Below are positions 28,381 to 37,176 of a stretch of 44,101 bases of DNA, in pieces. This DNA comes from DYGX01 sp035325905. Lineage in GTDB: Bacteria > Chloroflexota > Anaerolineae > Aggregatilineales > Aggregatilineaceae. Location: NCBI GenBank assembly GCA_035325905.1, contig DAOKYY010000025.1:1-44101 (forward strand), given 5' to 3'. Under the pieces are notes generated by a model. The model made no database searches. It was given only the letters and a program-made list of their open reading frames with translations, and was not told the origin of the DNA. The position numbers were made by a program, and so were the translations under genes. The number at the start of each line of letters is the position of its first letter. Within the stretch, counting starts at the first letter, position 1.

Positions 28381-28389
28381 AGTGTAGCA
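28381..28389 (-). promoter_or_regulatory. Extended -10 promoter of the lipoprotein gene, possibly leaderless
   Basis: Minus strand TGC-TACACT (28389-28381). The hexamer ends eight bases before the ATG at 28372, so transcription would begin at or within two bases of the start codon. No Shine-Dalgarno sequence precedes the ATG. Confidence 0.45.
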
Positions 28390-28458
28390 CATGGTGGGGC
28401 AGAAATGCGCGCCGCGCACCTTAAAAACGCATGAATATTCCGTGCCCATACGCCCCAC

Positions 28459-28489
28459 AAAACCGGAGCAGCCGCGCGGGCTGCTCCGG
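28459..28489 (-). terminator. Intrinsic terminator of the kamA/ATP-grasp operon
   Basis: Perfect 11-bp stem CCGGAGCAGCC / GGCTGCTCCGG (28463-28489) with a 5-base loop, followed on the minus strand by TTTT (28462-28459). It lies 31 bases after the ATP-grasp stop. Confidence 0.85.
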
Positions 28490-28519
28490 GAATGTACACA
28501 GATCGCGTCAGGCGCGCGG

Positions 28520-29638
28520 TCAGTCCGCGCTGGCCTGCTGTGGCTCGGATTCGGCGATCCCCTGCCGCGCGACTGCCGCGTCGACAATCGCGTTGATCAA
28601 CTGCTCGTAGGTCCAGCCCAGCGCCTCGGCCTGGTAACACAGGTCGCTGAAGTTGGGCGTCAGGCCGGGCAGGGGGTTGATCTCCAGGATGTACGGCTTG
28701 TTGTCGTTATGCCGGTCCAGCCGGAAATCGACCCGCGCCACATCCTTGCAGCCGATCACGCGGAAGACCGCCGCCGCCAGCACGTTCAGCTCGTGCGCCA
28801 GAGCCGGATCGAGCGGGGCCGGGACGAGATAGGTACACTCGTCGGAAAGCTCGGTCTTCAGGCGGTTGGTGTACAGGTCCGCCTCGGAGTCGCGGAAGGC
28901 TTCGAGGTCCACTTCCAGCGGCGGGAGCATGGTCAGCCCCTCCGGCACGTCGGCGCTGAGCGTTCGCTCGTTGATCTTGCGCGCGCTGGTCGGCTTGAGG
29001 TTGCCGATCATGCCCACCATGACCTCGCGCCCCTCGATATAGTGCTCGCACAGGATCGGCTGGTTGTACAGCGCGATCTGGCGCGCGACCTGCGCGCGCA
29101 GCTCGTCCACGGTGCGGACGATGCTCTGGGCGCTGACGCCCATGCTCGTTCCCTCGCGGCTCGGCTTGACAAACATCGGGAAGGCGAGCTGGCCGCTGGA
29201 ATCGAGCAGGTCATCGTCGAGCGGGTCATCCGCCGACTCGAAGACCTGGAACTCCGGCGTCGGCAGGCCGTGATACATCAGGACACGCTTCGTCATCGGC
29301 TTGTCGAGCGCCAGCGCGAGCGCCAGCACCTTGCTGCCGGTGTACGGGATGCGCAGCATCTCAAGCACGCCGGGGATGTGCGCCTCGCGGCCATCGCCCC
29401 AGTGGCTCTCGGCGATGTTGAAGCAGAGATCCGGCTTGAACTCCATCAGCCGCTCGACCAAATTGAACGGCGGGCGGATGCTGGCTTCCAGGAACGTCGC
29501 TTCGTGTCCGGCGCTTTCGAGCGCCGCGACGATGGCGGCGACGGTGCGCGGGCTGTCCAGATCGGCCCACTGGTCGGGCGACATCCCTTCCCAGGTGGGC
29601 GCGTTGGTCTTCAGATTGCCCAGGACTGCAATTCGCAT
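28520..29638 (-). CDS. ATP-grasp ligase, D-alanine-D-alanine ligase-like
   Basis: 372 residues. It has the ATP-grasp layout of the Ddl family: an N-terminal domain (1-105; FNIAESHWGDGREAHIPGVLEM), the LDKPMTKRVLMYHGLPTP helix (111-127), the ATP-binding loop KPSREGTSMGVS (158-169), a central domain with EHYIEGREVMVGMIGN (198-213), and the metal/ligand end VARVDFRL...YILEINPLPGLTP (300-328). It has the arginine of VDFRL and the E-x-N motif needed for Mg2+. Ddl enzymes join two amino acids through an acyl-phosphate. It is less likely to be housekeeping Ddl, because no mur genes are near and the residues of the Ddl second-amino-acid site cannot be matched. It lies 26 bases after kamA in the same operon, which suggests that beta-lysine is a substrate. 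Substrate identity is inference. Confidence 0.85.
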   Translation of the reverse strand: MRIAVLGNLKTNAPTWEGMSPDQWADLDSPRTVAAIVAALESAGHEATFLEASIRPPFNLVERLMEFKPDLCFNIAESHWGDGREAHIPGVLEMLRIPYTGSKVLALALALDKPMTKRVLMYHGLPTPEFQVFESADDPLDDDLLDSSGQLAFPMFVKPSREGTSMGVSAQSIVRTVDELRAQVARQIALYNQPILCEHYIEGREVMVGMIGNLKPTSARKINERTLSADVPEGLTMLPPLEVDLEAFRDSEADLYTNRLKTELSDECTYLVPAPLDPALAHELNVLAAAVFRVIGCKDVARVDFRLDRHNDNKPYILEINPLPGLTPNFSDLCYQAEALGWTYEQLINAIVDAAVARQGIAESEPQQASAD

Positions 29639-29664
29639 GTACCGGTACTCCCTCGCCGGGGCGG

Positions 29665-31269
29665 TTACTCCGCCGTCTCTGTCCGCTGCGCGCCGTTGCC
29701 GTTCAGCTTCTTCGCGCCGTTCCCGTTCCCATTCCCGTTTTTGCTACCGTTGCCGTTGCCGTTCCCGTTACGCTTGCCGTTCGGGGTGTGTCCATTTGAG
29801 CCGGTGACGGCGTCATCGGAGGGCGGCTCCTCCATGCGGAAGCGCTCCCACTTCGCGTCGTTGGCGTTCAGCCGGTGCTGGATGCCGTTGCGGCGGTGGA
29901 TCTCGTCAAAGCCTTCGGGCTTGATGAACGGGATTTTACCGCTCAGCAGACCGGCTACGCCGACCTGGCCCGGCTCGCTGCGCTCCGACGACTGGCGGTC
30001 GAGGTGATCGATGGCGTGCGGATCGTAGTCGAGCGGCTCGTCGTAGGTCGTGATGTAGCCCTCGTAGTTGCGCAGCACCACGCGGCCCGGCGCCTGGCTG
30101 ATGAGGTACTGCGGCATGACCGGAATCTTGCCGCCGCCGCCCGGCGCGTCCACGACGTAGGTCGGGATCGCGTAGCCGCTGGTATGCCCGCGCAGGCCCT
30201 CGATGATCTCGATGCCTTTGGCGACCGTCGTGCGGAAGTGCCCGGCGCCCTTGACCAGGTCGCACTGGTAGAGGTAGTACGGGCGCACGCGGTTGCGGAC
30301 CAGCTTGTGCACCAGCTCGCGCTGGATGTTGACGCTGTCGTTGATCCCCGCCAGCAACACGCTCTGGTTGCCGAGGGGCACCCCGGCGTAAGAGAGCTTG
30401 TCGAGCGCGCGGCTCAGCTCCGGCGTGATCTCCTTCGGATGGTTGACGTGGATGTTCATCCACAGCGGATGATACTTCTTCAGCATCTCCGCGAACTCGT
30501 CCGTGATGCGCTGCGGCAGAAAGACCGGCACCCGGCTGCCGATGCGGATGATCTCGATATGCGGGATGGCGCGCAGGCTGGACAGAATATGCTCCAGCGT
30601 TTTCGGCGCCAGAGTCAGCGGGTCGCCGCCGCTGAGCAGCACATCGCGCACCTGGGGCGTGCGGCGCAGGTAGTCGATCTGGAGATCGAATTCCGCGCGG
30701 CTGAAGTTAGCGCCCGGGTTGCCGACGATCCGGCTGCGCGTGCAGTAGCGGCAGTAGCTGGCGCACTGCGTCGTGACCAGCATCAGCACGCGATCCGGGT
30801 AACGGTGCACCAGGCCAGGGACCGGGCTGTGCTTGTCTTCGGCGAGGCTGTCTTCCATCATGCCTTCGAAGGCTTGCAGCTCGCGCCCCAGCGGGATGAC
30901 CTGCCGCCGGATAGGGCAGTATGGGTCATCGGGATCGATCAAGCTGGCGAAGTACGGCGTGATATCCACGCGGAACTTGCCGTCGGCGGTCAGACCCTCG
31001 ATCTCTTCCGGCGTCAGACGAATGATCTGCGCCAGCTCCTCGACCGAGTTGAGACGGTGCGCAAGCTGCCAGCGCCAGTCATCCCACTGCGCGTCGGGCA
31101 CGCCGGCCCACAGCGCGGGGCGAGGCGTGCGCGCCAGCGGCTGTTCAGTTGTCGAGGAAAGAACGGCTAGGGGTGCGCTGGACGGGAAACCCCCAGCGCG
31201 GCCGGTACCGGGGGGTTCGGCCTGCTCCGGGGCGATGTCATCTTCCTGCTTGATCGTGCGATGTTCCAT
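29665..31269 (-). CDS. kamA: Lysine 2,3-aminomutase (radical SAM, PLP-dependent)
   Basis: 534 residues. The radical-SAM cluster motif is C169-x3-C173-x2-C176 (CASYCRYC), SAM binding includes LLSGGDPL, and the PLP lysine is Lys381 in PGGGGK. The N-terminal region DDWRWQLAHRLNSVEEL matches lysine 2,3-aminomutases. Asp337 (QCD) and Asp374 (VVDAP) align with Asp293 and Asp330 of the Clostridium enzyme, which bind the substrate side-chain amine; spacing of all four landmarks is identical. Glutamate 2,3-aminomutases lack these Asp residues, so lysine is the expected substrate and L-beta-lysine the product. An extra 50-residue N-terminus and a low-complexity tail (about 492-534; twelve Asn-Gly pairs) flank the core. 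The usual AblB acetyltransferase is replaced by an ATP-grasp gene downstream. Confidence 0.94.
   Translation of the reverse strand: MEHRTIKQEDDIAPEQAEPPGTGRAGGFPSSAPLAVLSSTTEQPLARTPRPALWAGVPDAQWDDWRWQLAHRLNSVEELAQIIRLTPEEIEGLTADGKFRVDITPYFASLIDPDDPYCPIRRQVIPLGRELQAFEGMMEDSLAEDKHSPVPGLVHRYPDRVLMLVTTQCASYCRYCTRSRIVGNPGANFSRAEFDLQIDYLRRTPQVRDVLLSGGDPLTLAPKTLEHILSSLRAIPHIEIIRIGSRVPVFLPQRITDEFAEMLKKYHPLWMNIHVNHPKEITPELSRALDKLSYAGVPLGNQSVLLAGINDSVNIQRELVHKLVRNRVRPYYLYQCDLVKGAGHFRTTVAKGIEIIEGLRGHTSGYAIPTYVVDAPGGGGKIPVMPQYLISQAPGRVVLRNYEGYITTYDEPLDYDPHAIDHLDRQSSERSEPGQVGVAGLLSGKIPFIKPEGFDEIHRRNGIQHRLNANDAKWERFRMEEPPSDDAVTGSNGHTPNGKRNGNGNGNGSKNGNGNGNGAKKLNGNGAQRTETAE
29696..29795 (-). repeat. Hexanucleotide repeat encoding the Asn-Gly tail of KamA
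   Basis: Imperfect tandem AAYGGN units on the minus strand, giving repeated Asn-Gly in the last 43 residues of KamA. The slippage-prone unit may vary in length between strains without changing frame. Confidence 0.8.
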
Positions 31270-31280
31270 GACACTCTCCC

Positions 31281-31309
31281 ATAATAAAAGCCGATTCCGC
31301 GAATCGGCT
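31281..31309 (-). promoter_or_regulatory. Terminator-like hairpin in the kamA leader (attenuator candidate)
   Basis: On the minus strand AGCCGATTC-GCG-GAATCGGCT (31309-31289), a perfect 9-bp stem with a 3-base loop, is directly followed by TTTATTAT (31288-31281). The structure lies between the kamA promoter (TATAAT at 31362-31357) and the ribosome-binding site GGGAGAG just before the ATG at 31269. A terminator upstream of the gene it serves suggests regulated readthrough. I see no antiterminator partner by eye. Confidence 0.65.
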
Positions 31310-31356
31310 CATTCATCGGTCTGGTTTGAAGGTGCTTGCCCCTGTTTGTTACTTCT

Positions 31357-31384
31357 ATTATAGCCTAGTTTGGCACCATGCAAA
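31357..31384 (-). promoter_or_regulatory. Promoter of kamA/ATP-grasp operon
   Basis: Minus strand TATAAT (31362-31357), the consensus -10, with TTTGCA (31384-31379) 16 bases upstream. The region 31270-31570 has 301 bases without a gene, and 31377-31430 is strikingly AT-rich for this genome, as for an UP element. A second, weaker -10 (TATACT, 31473-31468) lies further upstream. Leader length would be about 80 nt. Confidence 0.6.
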
Positions 31385-31570
31385 TCCCCAACGTACTAAT
31401 TTCTCATATGAAAACTTATTTATTTACGTGGCGCCTGGGCGAGGCTAAGGCCCATGCTCAGAAAGCCAGTATACGCCAGTTTTCGACAACCTGCATCCCC
31501 CAGTTTTGAGGGGAAATTCGGCGCCACGGCCAGACTCGCGGGCCAGCTGCGCACGCGCGCGCAATGTGTC

Positions 31571-32134
31571 CTAACTCGCCCGGCGGCCAAGATAGCGCCG
31601 CACGTCCCGCGTATAGCGCCGGTACGGCTCGCCGTACTCGGCCAGGCACCAGCGTTCTTCGCCGCGAATCAGCCAGTAGAGCGCGATCTGCTCTATGACG
31701 GCGATCAGGATGTAAAGCCACGACGCCGTCACCAGGCCGACACCTGCGAAATAGAGGAGATAGCCGGCATACATCGGGTTACGCGAATAGCGGTAGATGC
31801 CGCCGGTGAGCGGCTGGCGCCCTTCCGTGTGCGTGAACTCCCACGCGGAGAGCGCGACCAGGATCAGCCCGCCAACCATGAGCGGCAGGCCGAGCGCCAG
31901 CCAGACGCCATCTTTGATCGTCAGGAACAGCGGATAGAGCAGCAGCAGCCCCTCGCTGATCACGTACACCGGCATCGCCCACCGCGCGTGTTCCTCGACC
32001 GGCGGGGTGAACCCGGCGCGGCGCAGAGAATCCGGCTTGAGGAGTCGCAGCATCCCGAGCCGCACGGCCAACAAGGGAAGGAGCAGCGCAAGCCCATGCA
32101 GGGGCGAGAAGTCGAACTCTGGCGTCAGCGACAT
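31571..32134 (-). CDS. ICMT/PEMT-family membrane methyltransferase
   Basis: 187 residues with about four to five membrane helices. The C-terminal signature of the isoprenylcysteine carboxyl / phospholipid methyltransferase superfamily is clear: G-I-Y-R-Y-S-R-N-P-M-Y-A-G (about 113-125), then RGEERWCLAEYGEPYRRYTRDVRRYL (about 157-182), where the RNP-M-Y and EE...YGE-x-Y-x-x-Y motifs bind SAM. Bacterial members methylate varied small or lipid substrates; this one is not assigned. It is transcribed towards kamA but with about 300 bases between them and a separate kamA promoter, so co-regulation is not required. Confidence 0.85.
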   Translation of the reverse strand: MSLTPEFDFSPLHGLALLLPLLAVRLGMLRLLKPDSLRRAGFTPPVEEHARWAMPVYVISEGLLLLYPLFLTIKDGVWLALGLPLMVGGLILVALSAWEFTHTEGRQPLTGGIYRYSRNPMYAGYLLYFAGVGLVTASWLYILIAVIEQIALYWLIRGEERWCLAEYGEPYRRYTRDVRRYLGRRAS

Positions 32135-32173
32135 GGCGGGCGGCTCCTTCGCCGGGGGCGGCGTTTGGGGACG

Positions 32174-32201
32174 AGTATAGTGCGCGTCTGCACGCCTGCA
32201 A
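32174..32201 (-). promoter_or_regulatory. Promoter of the ICMT/PEMT-family gene
   Basis: Minus strand TTGCAG (32201-32196), 16 bases, TATACT (32179-32174); leader about 35 nt. It lies in the 352-base spacer between this gene and gyrA (32135-32486), which holds only promoters for the two genes. Confidence 0.55.
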
Positions 32202-32283
32202 GAAACTCTGCTTCAGGTGAACTAACCCCGACTCTCAAGCGGAAATGTGCGATCGAAAACTGGCGCGCCACTGTGGGATCGGC

Positions 32284-32289
32284 TATAAT
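32284..32289 (+). promoter_or_regulatory. gyrA promoter P1 (-10 element)
   Basis: A consensus TATAAT, with no close TTGACA match at 16-18 bases upstream. The leader would be about 190 nt. A GAAC-N4-GTTC dyad covers its presumed start site. Confidence 0.5.
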
Positions 32290-32297
32290 GCAGAGTG

Positions 32298-32309
32298 GAA
32301 CAAACGTTC
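32298..32309. promoter_or_regulatory. LexA-type (SOS) box candidate at gyrA P1
   Basis: GAACAAACGTTC matches GAAC-R-N-R-Y-GTTC, the core of the LexA operator known from Bacillus and other Gram-positive-type LexA proteins. It is centred at about 32303.5, only 9 bases after the P1 -10 element, so a bound repressor would cover the transcription start. Confidence 0.55.
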
Positions 32310-32336
32310 TGTCCGGGTCGCTCGCTCCCGCATCCA

Positions 32337-32365
32337 TTGACAGAGCCAGGCGGATTCTCTACACT
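32337..32365 (+). promoter_or_regulatory. gyrA promoter P2
   Basis: Perfect TTGACA (32337-32342), 17 bases, TACACT (32360-32365). The start would be near 32372, giving a leader of about 115 nt. It lies downstream of the LexA-type dyad and would not be occluded by it. Confidence 0.7.
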
Positions 32366-32486
32366 ACACCACGCTTGACCACCTGAGCAGCGGGCAGGTG
32401 TCGCGCCCCGCGCGGCACACGATGGGGCGCCGGCGATTCGCGAGGCCGGCGGGATGAGTTCACAGAACCAACGATAGAGGCACACT

Positions 32487-34964
<2,478 letters not shown>

Positions 34965-34990
34965 CGCGAGAGATTGGGCGAGTTTCCCGC

Positions 34991-35019
34991 TTGACAAGCG
35001 GAGTCATCCTGTCGATAAT
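34991..35019 (+). promoter_or_regulatory. Promoter of the fluoride riboswitch-crcB unit
   Basis: TTGACA (34991-34996), 17 bases, GATAAT (35014-35019). Transcription begins near 35026, about 15 bases before the aptamer. The -35 is embedded in a 15-bp dyad CCGCTT-GAC-AAGCGG (34987-35001) that may be a protein site or the residual gyrA terminator stem. Confidence 0.75.
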
Positions 35020-35040
35020 CTGCAACAGCGAAAACTCGAA

Positions 35041-35091
35041 CGGCGATGGAGTTCGCCACAACCGCCCGTGAGGGCTGATGACTCCTGCCGC
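35041..35091 (+). ncRNA. Fluoride riboswitch (crcB motif) aptamer
   Basis: The stretch follows the crcB-motif consensus: GGCGATGG at the 5' end, GTTCGCC closing the first stem, the AACCGCCC strand, a GTGA loop, GGGCTGATGACTCC at the 3' side. GGAGT (35048-35052) pairs with ACTCC (35081-35085), and GCCC with GGGC flank the GTGA loop. The core GGCUGAUGACUCC is nearly invariant in this riboswitch class. It lies directly upstream of crcB, as is usual. Confidence 0.95.
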
Positions 35092-35127
35092 GCACAGCGC
35101 AGGGGTCGTCATGAGACGTGAAGACGG

Positions 35128-35153
35128 AGACCCGCTGCGTGGCGGGTCTTTTT
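35128..35153 (+). terminator. Riboswitch expression platform terminator
   Basis: 8-bp stem AGACCCGC / GCGGGTCT (35128-35135, 35142-35149) with a 6-base loop and TTTTT (35149-35153), between the fluoride aptamer and crcB. In the absence of fluoride it should stop transcription; with fluoride the aptamer would prevent it from forming. Confidence 0.85.
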
Positions 35154-35186
35154 CATGCGCGCGAGGGAATAAGCGGAACGAGGCAC

Positions 35187-35576
35187 ATGGACGAGGCGAT
35201 GATGCAGCGCTTGATGATGGTCGCGGTGGCCGGGGCGCTGGGCACGCTGGCACGCTACGGGCTGGGCGGGGCCGTTCAGCGCGCCGCCGGCGGGGACTAC
35301 CCGTGGGGCACGCTGGCGGTGAACGTGCTCGGCTGCTTCCTGTTTGGGCTGGTGTGGTCGCTGGCGAACGAGCGCCTGGTGATCAGTCGCGAGACGCAGA
35401 TCGTTCTGCTCGGCGGGTTTATGGGCGCCTTCACGACCTTCTCGACCTTTATCTTCGACACGCACGGCCTCATGCAGGATGCGCGCTGGCTGCTGGCGAC
35501 CGGCAACGTGCTGATCCAGACCCTGGTCGGCATGGGCAGCCTGTTCCTCGGCATTGTGGCGGCGCGGTTCTTCTAG
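35187..35576 (+). CDS. crcB: Fluoride exporter CrcB/Fluc
   Basis: 129 residues from the ATG at 35187 (GAGG upstream). Four membrane helices are visible. Family motifs: GALGTLARYGLG (17-28), GTLAVNVLGCFLFG (41-54, with Asn46 lining the pore), and GGFMGAFTTFSTF (77-88 region), the Thr/Phe track that carries fluoride. Members are dual-topology dimers that let fluoride leave the cell passively. Expression is controlled by the fluoride riboswitch immediately upstream, which gives a complete sensor-effector unit. Confidence 0.96.
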   Translation: MDEAMMQRLMMVAVAGALGTLARYGLGGAVQRAAGGDYPWGTLAVNVLGCFLFGLVWSLANERLVISRETQIVLLGGFMGAFTTFSTFIFDTHGLMQDARWLLATGNVLIQTLVGMGSLFLGIVAARFF

Positions 35577-35697
35577 CGCGCTTGCACGCCCCCGGCGAGC
35601 GCGGCACAATCGTCCGCGTGGACCGCTACGCAAACTGGAACGGGTGCGATTGGGCTTTTCGGCTCCGGCGGAAGCGACCGGCGAGCGAGCAGGAGGT

Positions 35698-37176
35698 ATG
35701 CGCGGCGAACTGGCCGCGCTGCTCGGACGCTCCGGCACCTACGCGCTCAGCGATATCCTCAAGCAGGCGATTAACTTCCTGCTCCTGCCGCTTTACACCG
35801 CCTACCTGACCACCGCCGATTACGGCGCGCTGTCGATTGCGCTGGCGGCGGCGGCGGTGCTGGAGGTAATCTACGGGCTGGGGCTGCGCAGCGCGGTCGG
35901 GCGGCTGTACTTCGACCAGCGCGACGAGGACCGGGTGCGCGCCTTCGCCGGAACGCTGGCGATCTTCCTGGCGGCGGTTGGCGCCGGGCTGAGCGCGCTG
36001 CTGCTGGCGGTCGGGCCGGGGCTGTGGCCGCTGCTCGGCCTGGACGAGGTGTCCTTTTCGCCGTACATCGTGCTCGTCTTGCTGACTGTGCCGCTCAATA
36101 ACCTGGGCCTGTCGCTGGTTCTGCCGCTGTATTACGTGCGCGGCCAGGCGCTGCGTTACGCGGCGTTCAGCCTGTTCAGCTTCGCGGTCGTCACCGGCGT
36201 GACGCTGCTGTTCGTCGTCGGCCTGGGGCAGGGCGCGGCGGGCGCGCTGTGGGGGCGGTGGATCGCGGCGCTGATTGTGCTCGTCCCGACGCTGGCGATC
36301 CTGCGGCGCGCCGCCCGCCCGGTCTTCGAGCGGGCGCAGCTCCGCGCGGCGCTGGCCTTCAGCTTGCCGCTCGTGCCGCACCTGATTTCCGCCTGGGCGC
36401 TCAACTTCTCGGACCGGATCATCCTCGGTCACTTCGTCTCGCTGGGCGACGTGGGCCTCTACGCGGTCGGGTACCAGTTCGGGCTGCTGGTCAGCGTGGT
36501 CATCACCGGCGCCAACAACGCCTGGACGCCGTGGTATTTCAAGGTCAGCACCGGCGGAGGCGGCGCGCCGGTCGGGCGCTTCGTGACCTACTACGTCATG
36601 CTGACGGTCGCGCTCGGCGTTGGTGCGGCGGCGCTGGCGCGCGAGGCCGTCACGATCATGACCGCCGCCAGCTATCACGCCGCCTGGACAATCGTGCCGG
36701 TCGTCGTGCTCGGCTACGTGCTCAATGGACTGGCGGCGCGCTTTCTGGATGTGCTGCTGCTCCACAAGCGGACCGGCGTCGTGCCGCTGACGACGATCGC
36801 GGCGGGCGCGGCGAATATCGCCTTCAACCTGGTCGCGATTCCACGCCTGGGCATCCTCGGCGCGGCCTACGGGACGGTCTTCGGCTACGCCGTGCGCCTG
36901 GCGCTGACCGCGTTCTACGCGGCGCGGACCGCGCCGCTGCCGTTCGAGTGGAGGCGGATCGGGCGGGTGATTGCGCTAGGGGTGCTGGTCACCGCGCCGG
37001 GGATGTGGCTCGACACGGGCAGCGTGTGGCTGAACGTGCCGCTCAAGCTCGCGATCGTCGGGCTGTTTCCGCTGCTGCTGGCCGCGACCGGCACGCTCGA
37101 CCGCGCGGAGCGGCGAGCGCTGGTCGAAGGTTGGCGGCAGGTGCGGGGGCGGCTCGCGGCGGGAATCAGGCGATGA
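35698..37176 (+). CDS. Wzx-like polysaccharide flippase (MOP superfamily)
   Basis: 492 residues with about 12-14 membrane segments. The N-terminus GRSGTYALSDILKQAINFLLLPLYTAYLTTADYGAL is the typical start of polysaccharide-biosynthesis (PF01943-type) flippases, and later GHFVSLGDVGLYAVGYQFG is a conserved loop of the same group. It would flip undecaprenyl- or other lipid-linked glycan units across the membrane. AGGAGG ends only one base before the ATG, an unusually short gap; no better start lies downstream. The next gene overlaps its stop as ATGA, and the gene group encodes nonulosonate-type sugar enzymes. Confidence 0.9.
   Translation: MRGELAALLGRSGTYALSDILKQAINFLLLPLYTAYLTTADYGALSIALAAAAVLEVIYGLGLRSAVGRLYFDQRDEDRVRAFAGTLAIFLAAVGAGLSALLLAVGPGLWPLLGLDEVSFSPYIVLVLLTVPLNNLGLSLVLPLYYVRGQALRYAAFSLFSFAVVTGVTLLFVVGLGQGAAGALWGRWIAALIVLVPTLAILRRAARPVFERAQLRAALAFSLPLVPHLISAWALNFSDRIILGHFVSLGDVGLYAVGYQFGLLVSVVITGANNAWTPWYFKVSTGGGGAPVGRFVTYYVMLTVALGVGAAALAREAVTIMTAASYHAAWTIVPVVVLGYVLNGLAARFLDVLLLHKRTGVVPLTTIAAGAANIAFNLVAIPRLGILGAAYGTVFGYAVRLALTAFYAARTAPLPFEWRRIGRVIALGVLVTAPGMWLDTGSVWLNVPLKLAIVGLFPLLLAATGTLDRAERRALVEGWRQVRGRLAAGIRR

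Noticed and set aside
29665..31269. KamA as glutamate 2,3-aminomutase or EF-P-type EpmB.
   Set aside because: Asp337 and Asp374 match the lysine side-chain-binding Asp residues of lysine 2,3-aminomutase; no efp or epmA is nearby.
31420..31455. Eleven-codon open frame (MGLSLAQAPRK) on the minus strand upstream of kamA as a lysine leader peptide.
   Set aside because: No Shine-Dalgarno, only one Lys codon, and it lies upstream of the TATAAT promoter of kamA.
31454..32386. Open frame antisense to the ICMT/PEMT-family gene.
   Set aside because: It has no domain, while the opposite strand carries clear family motifs.
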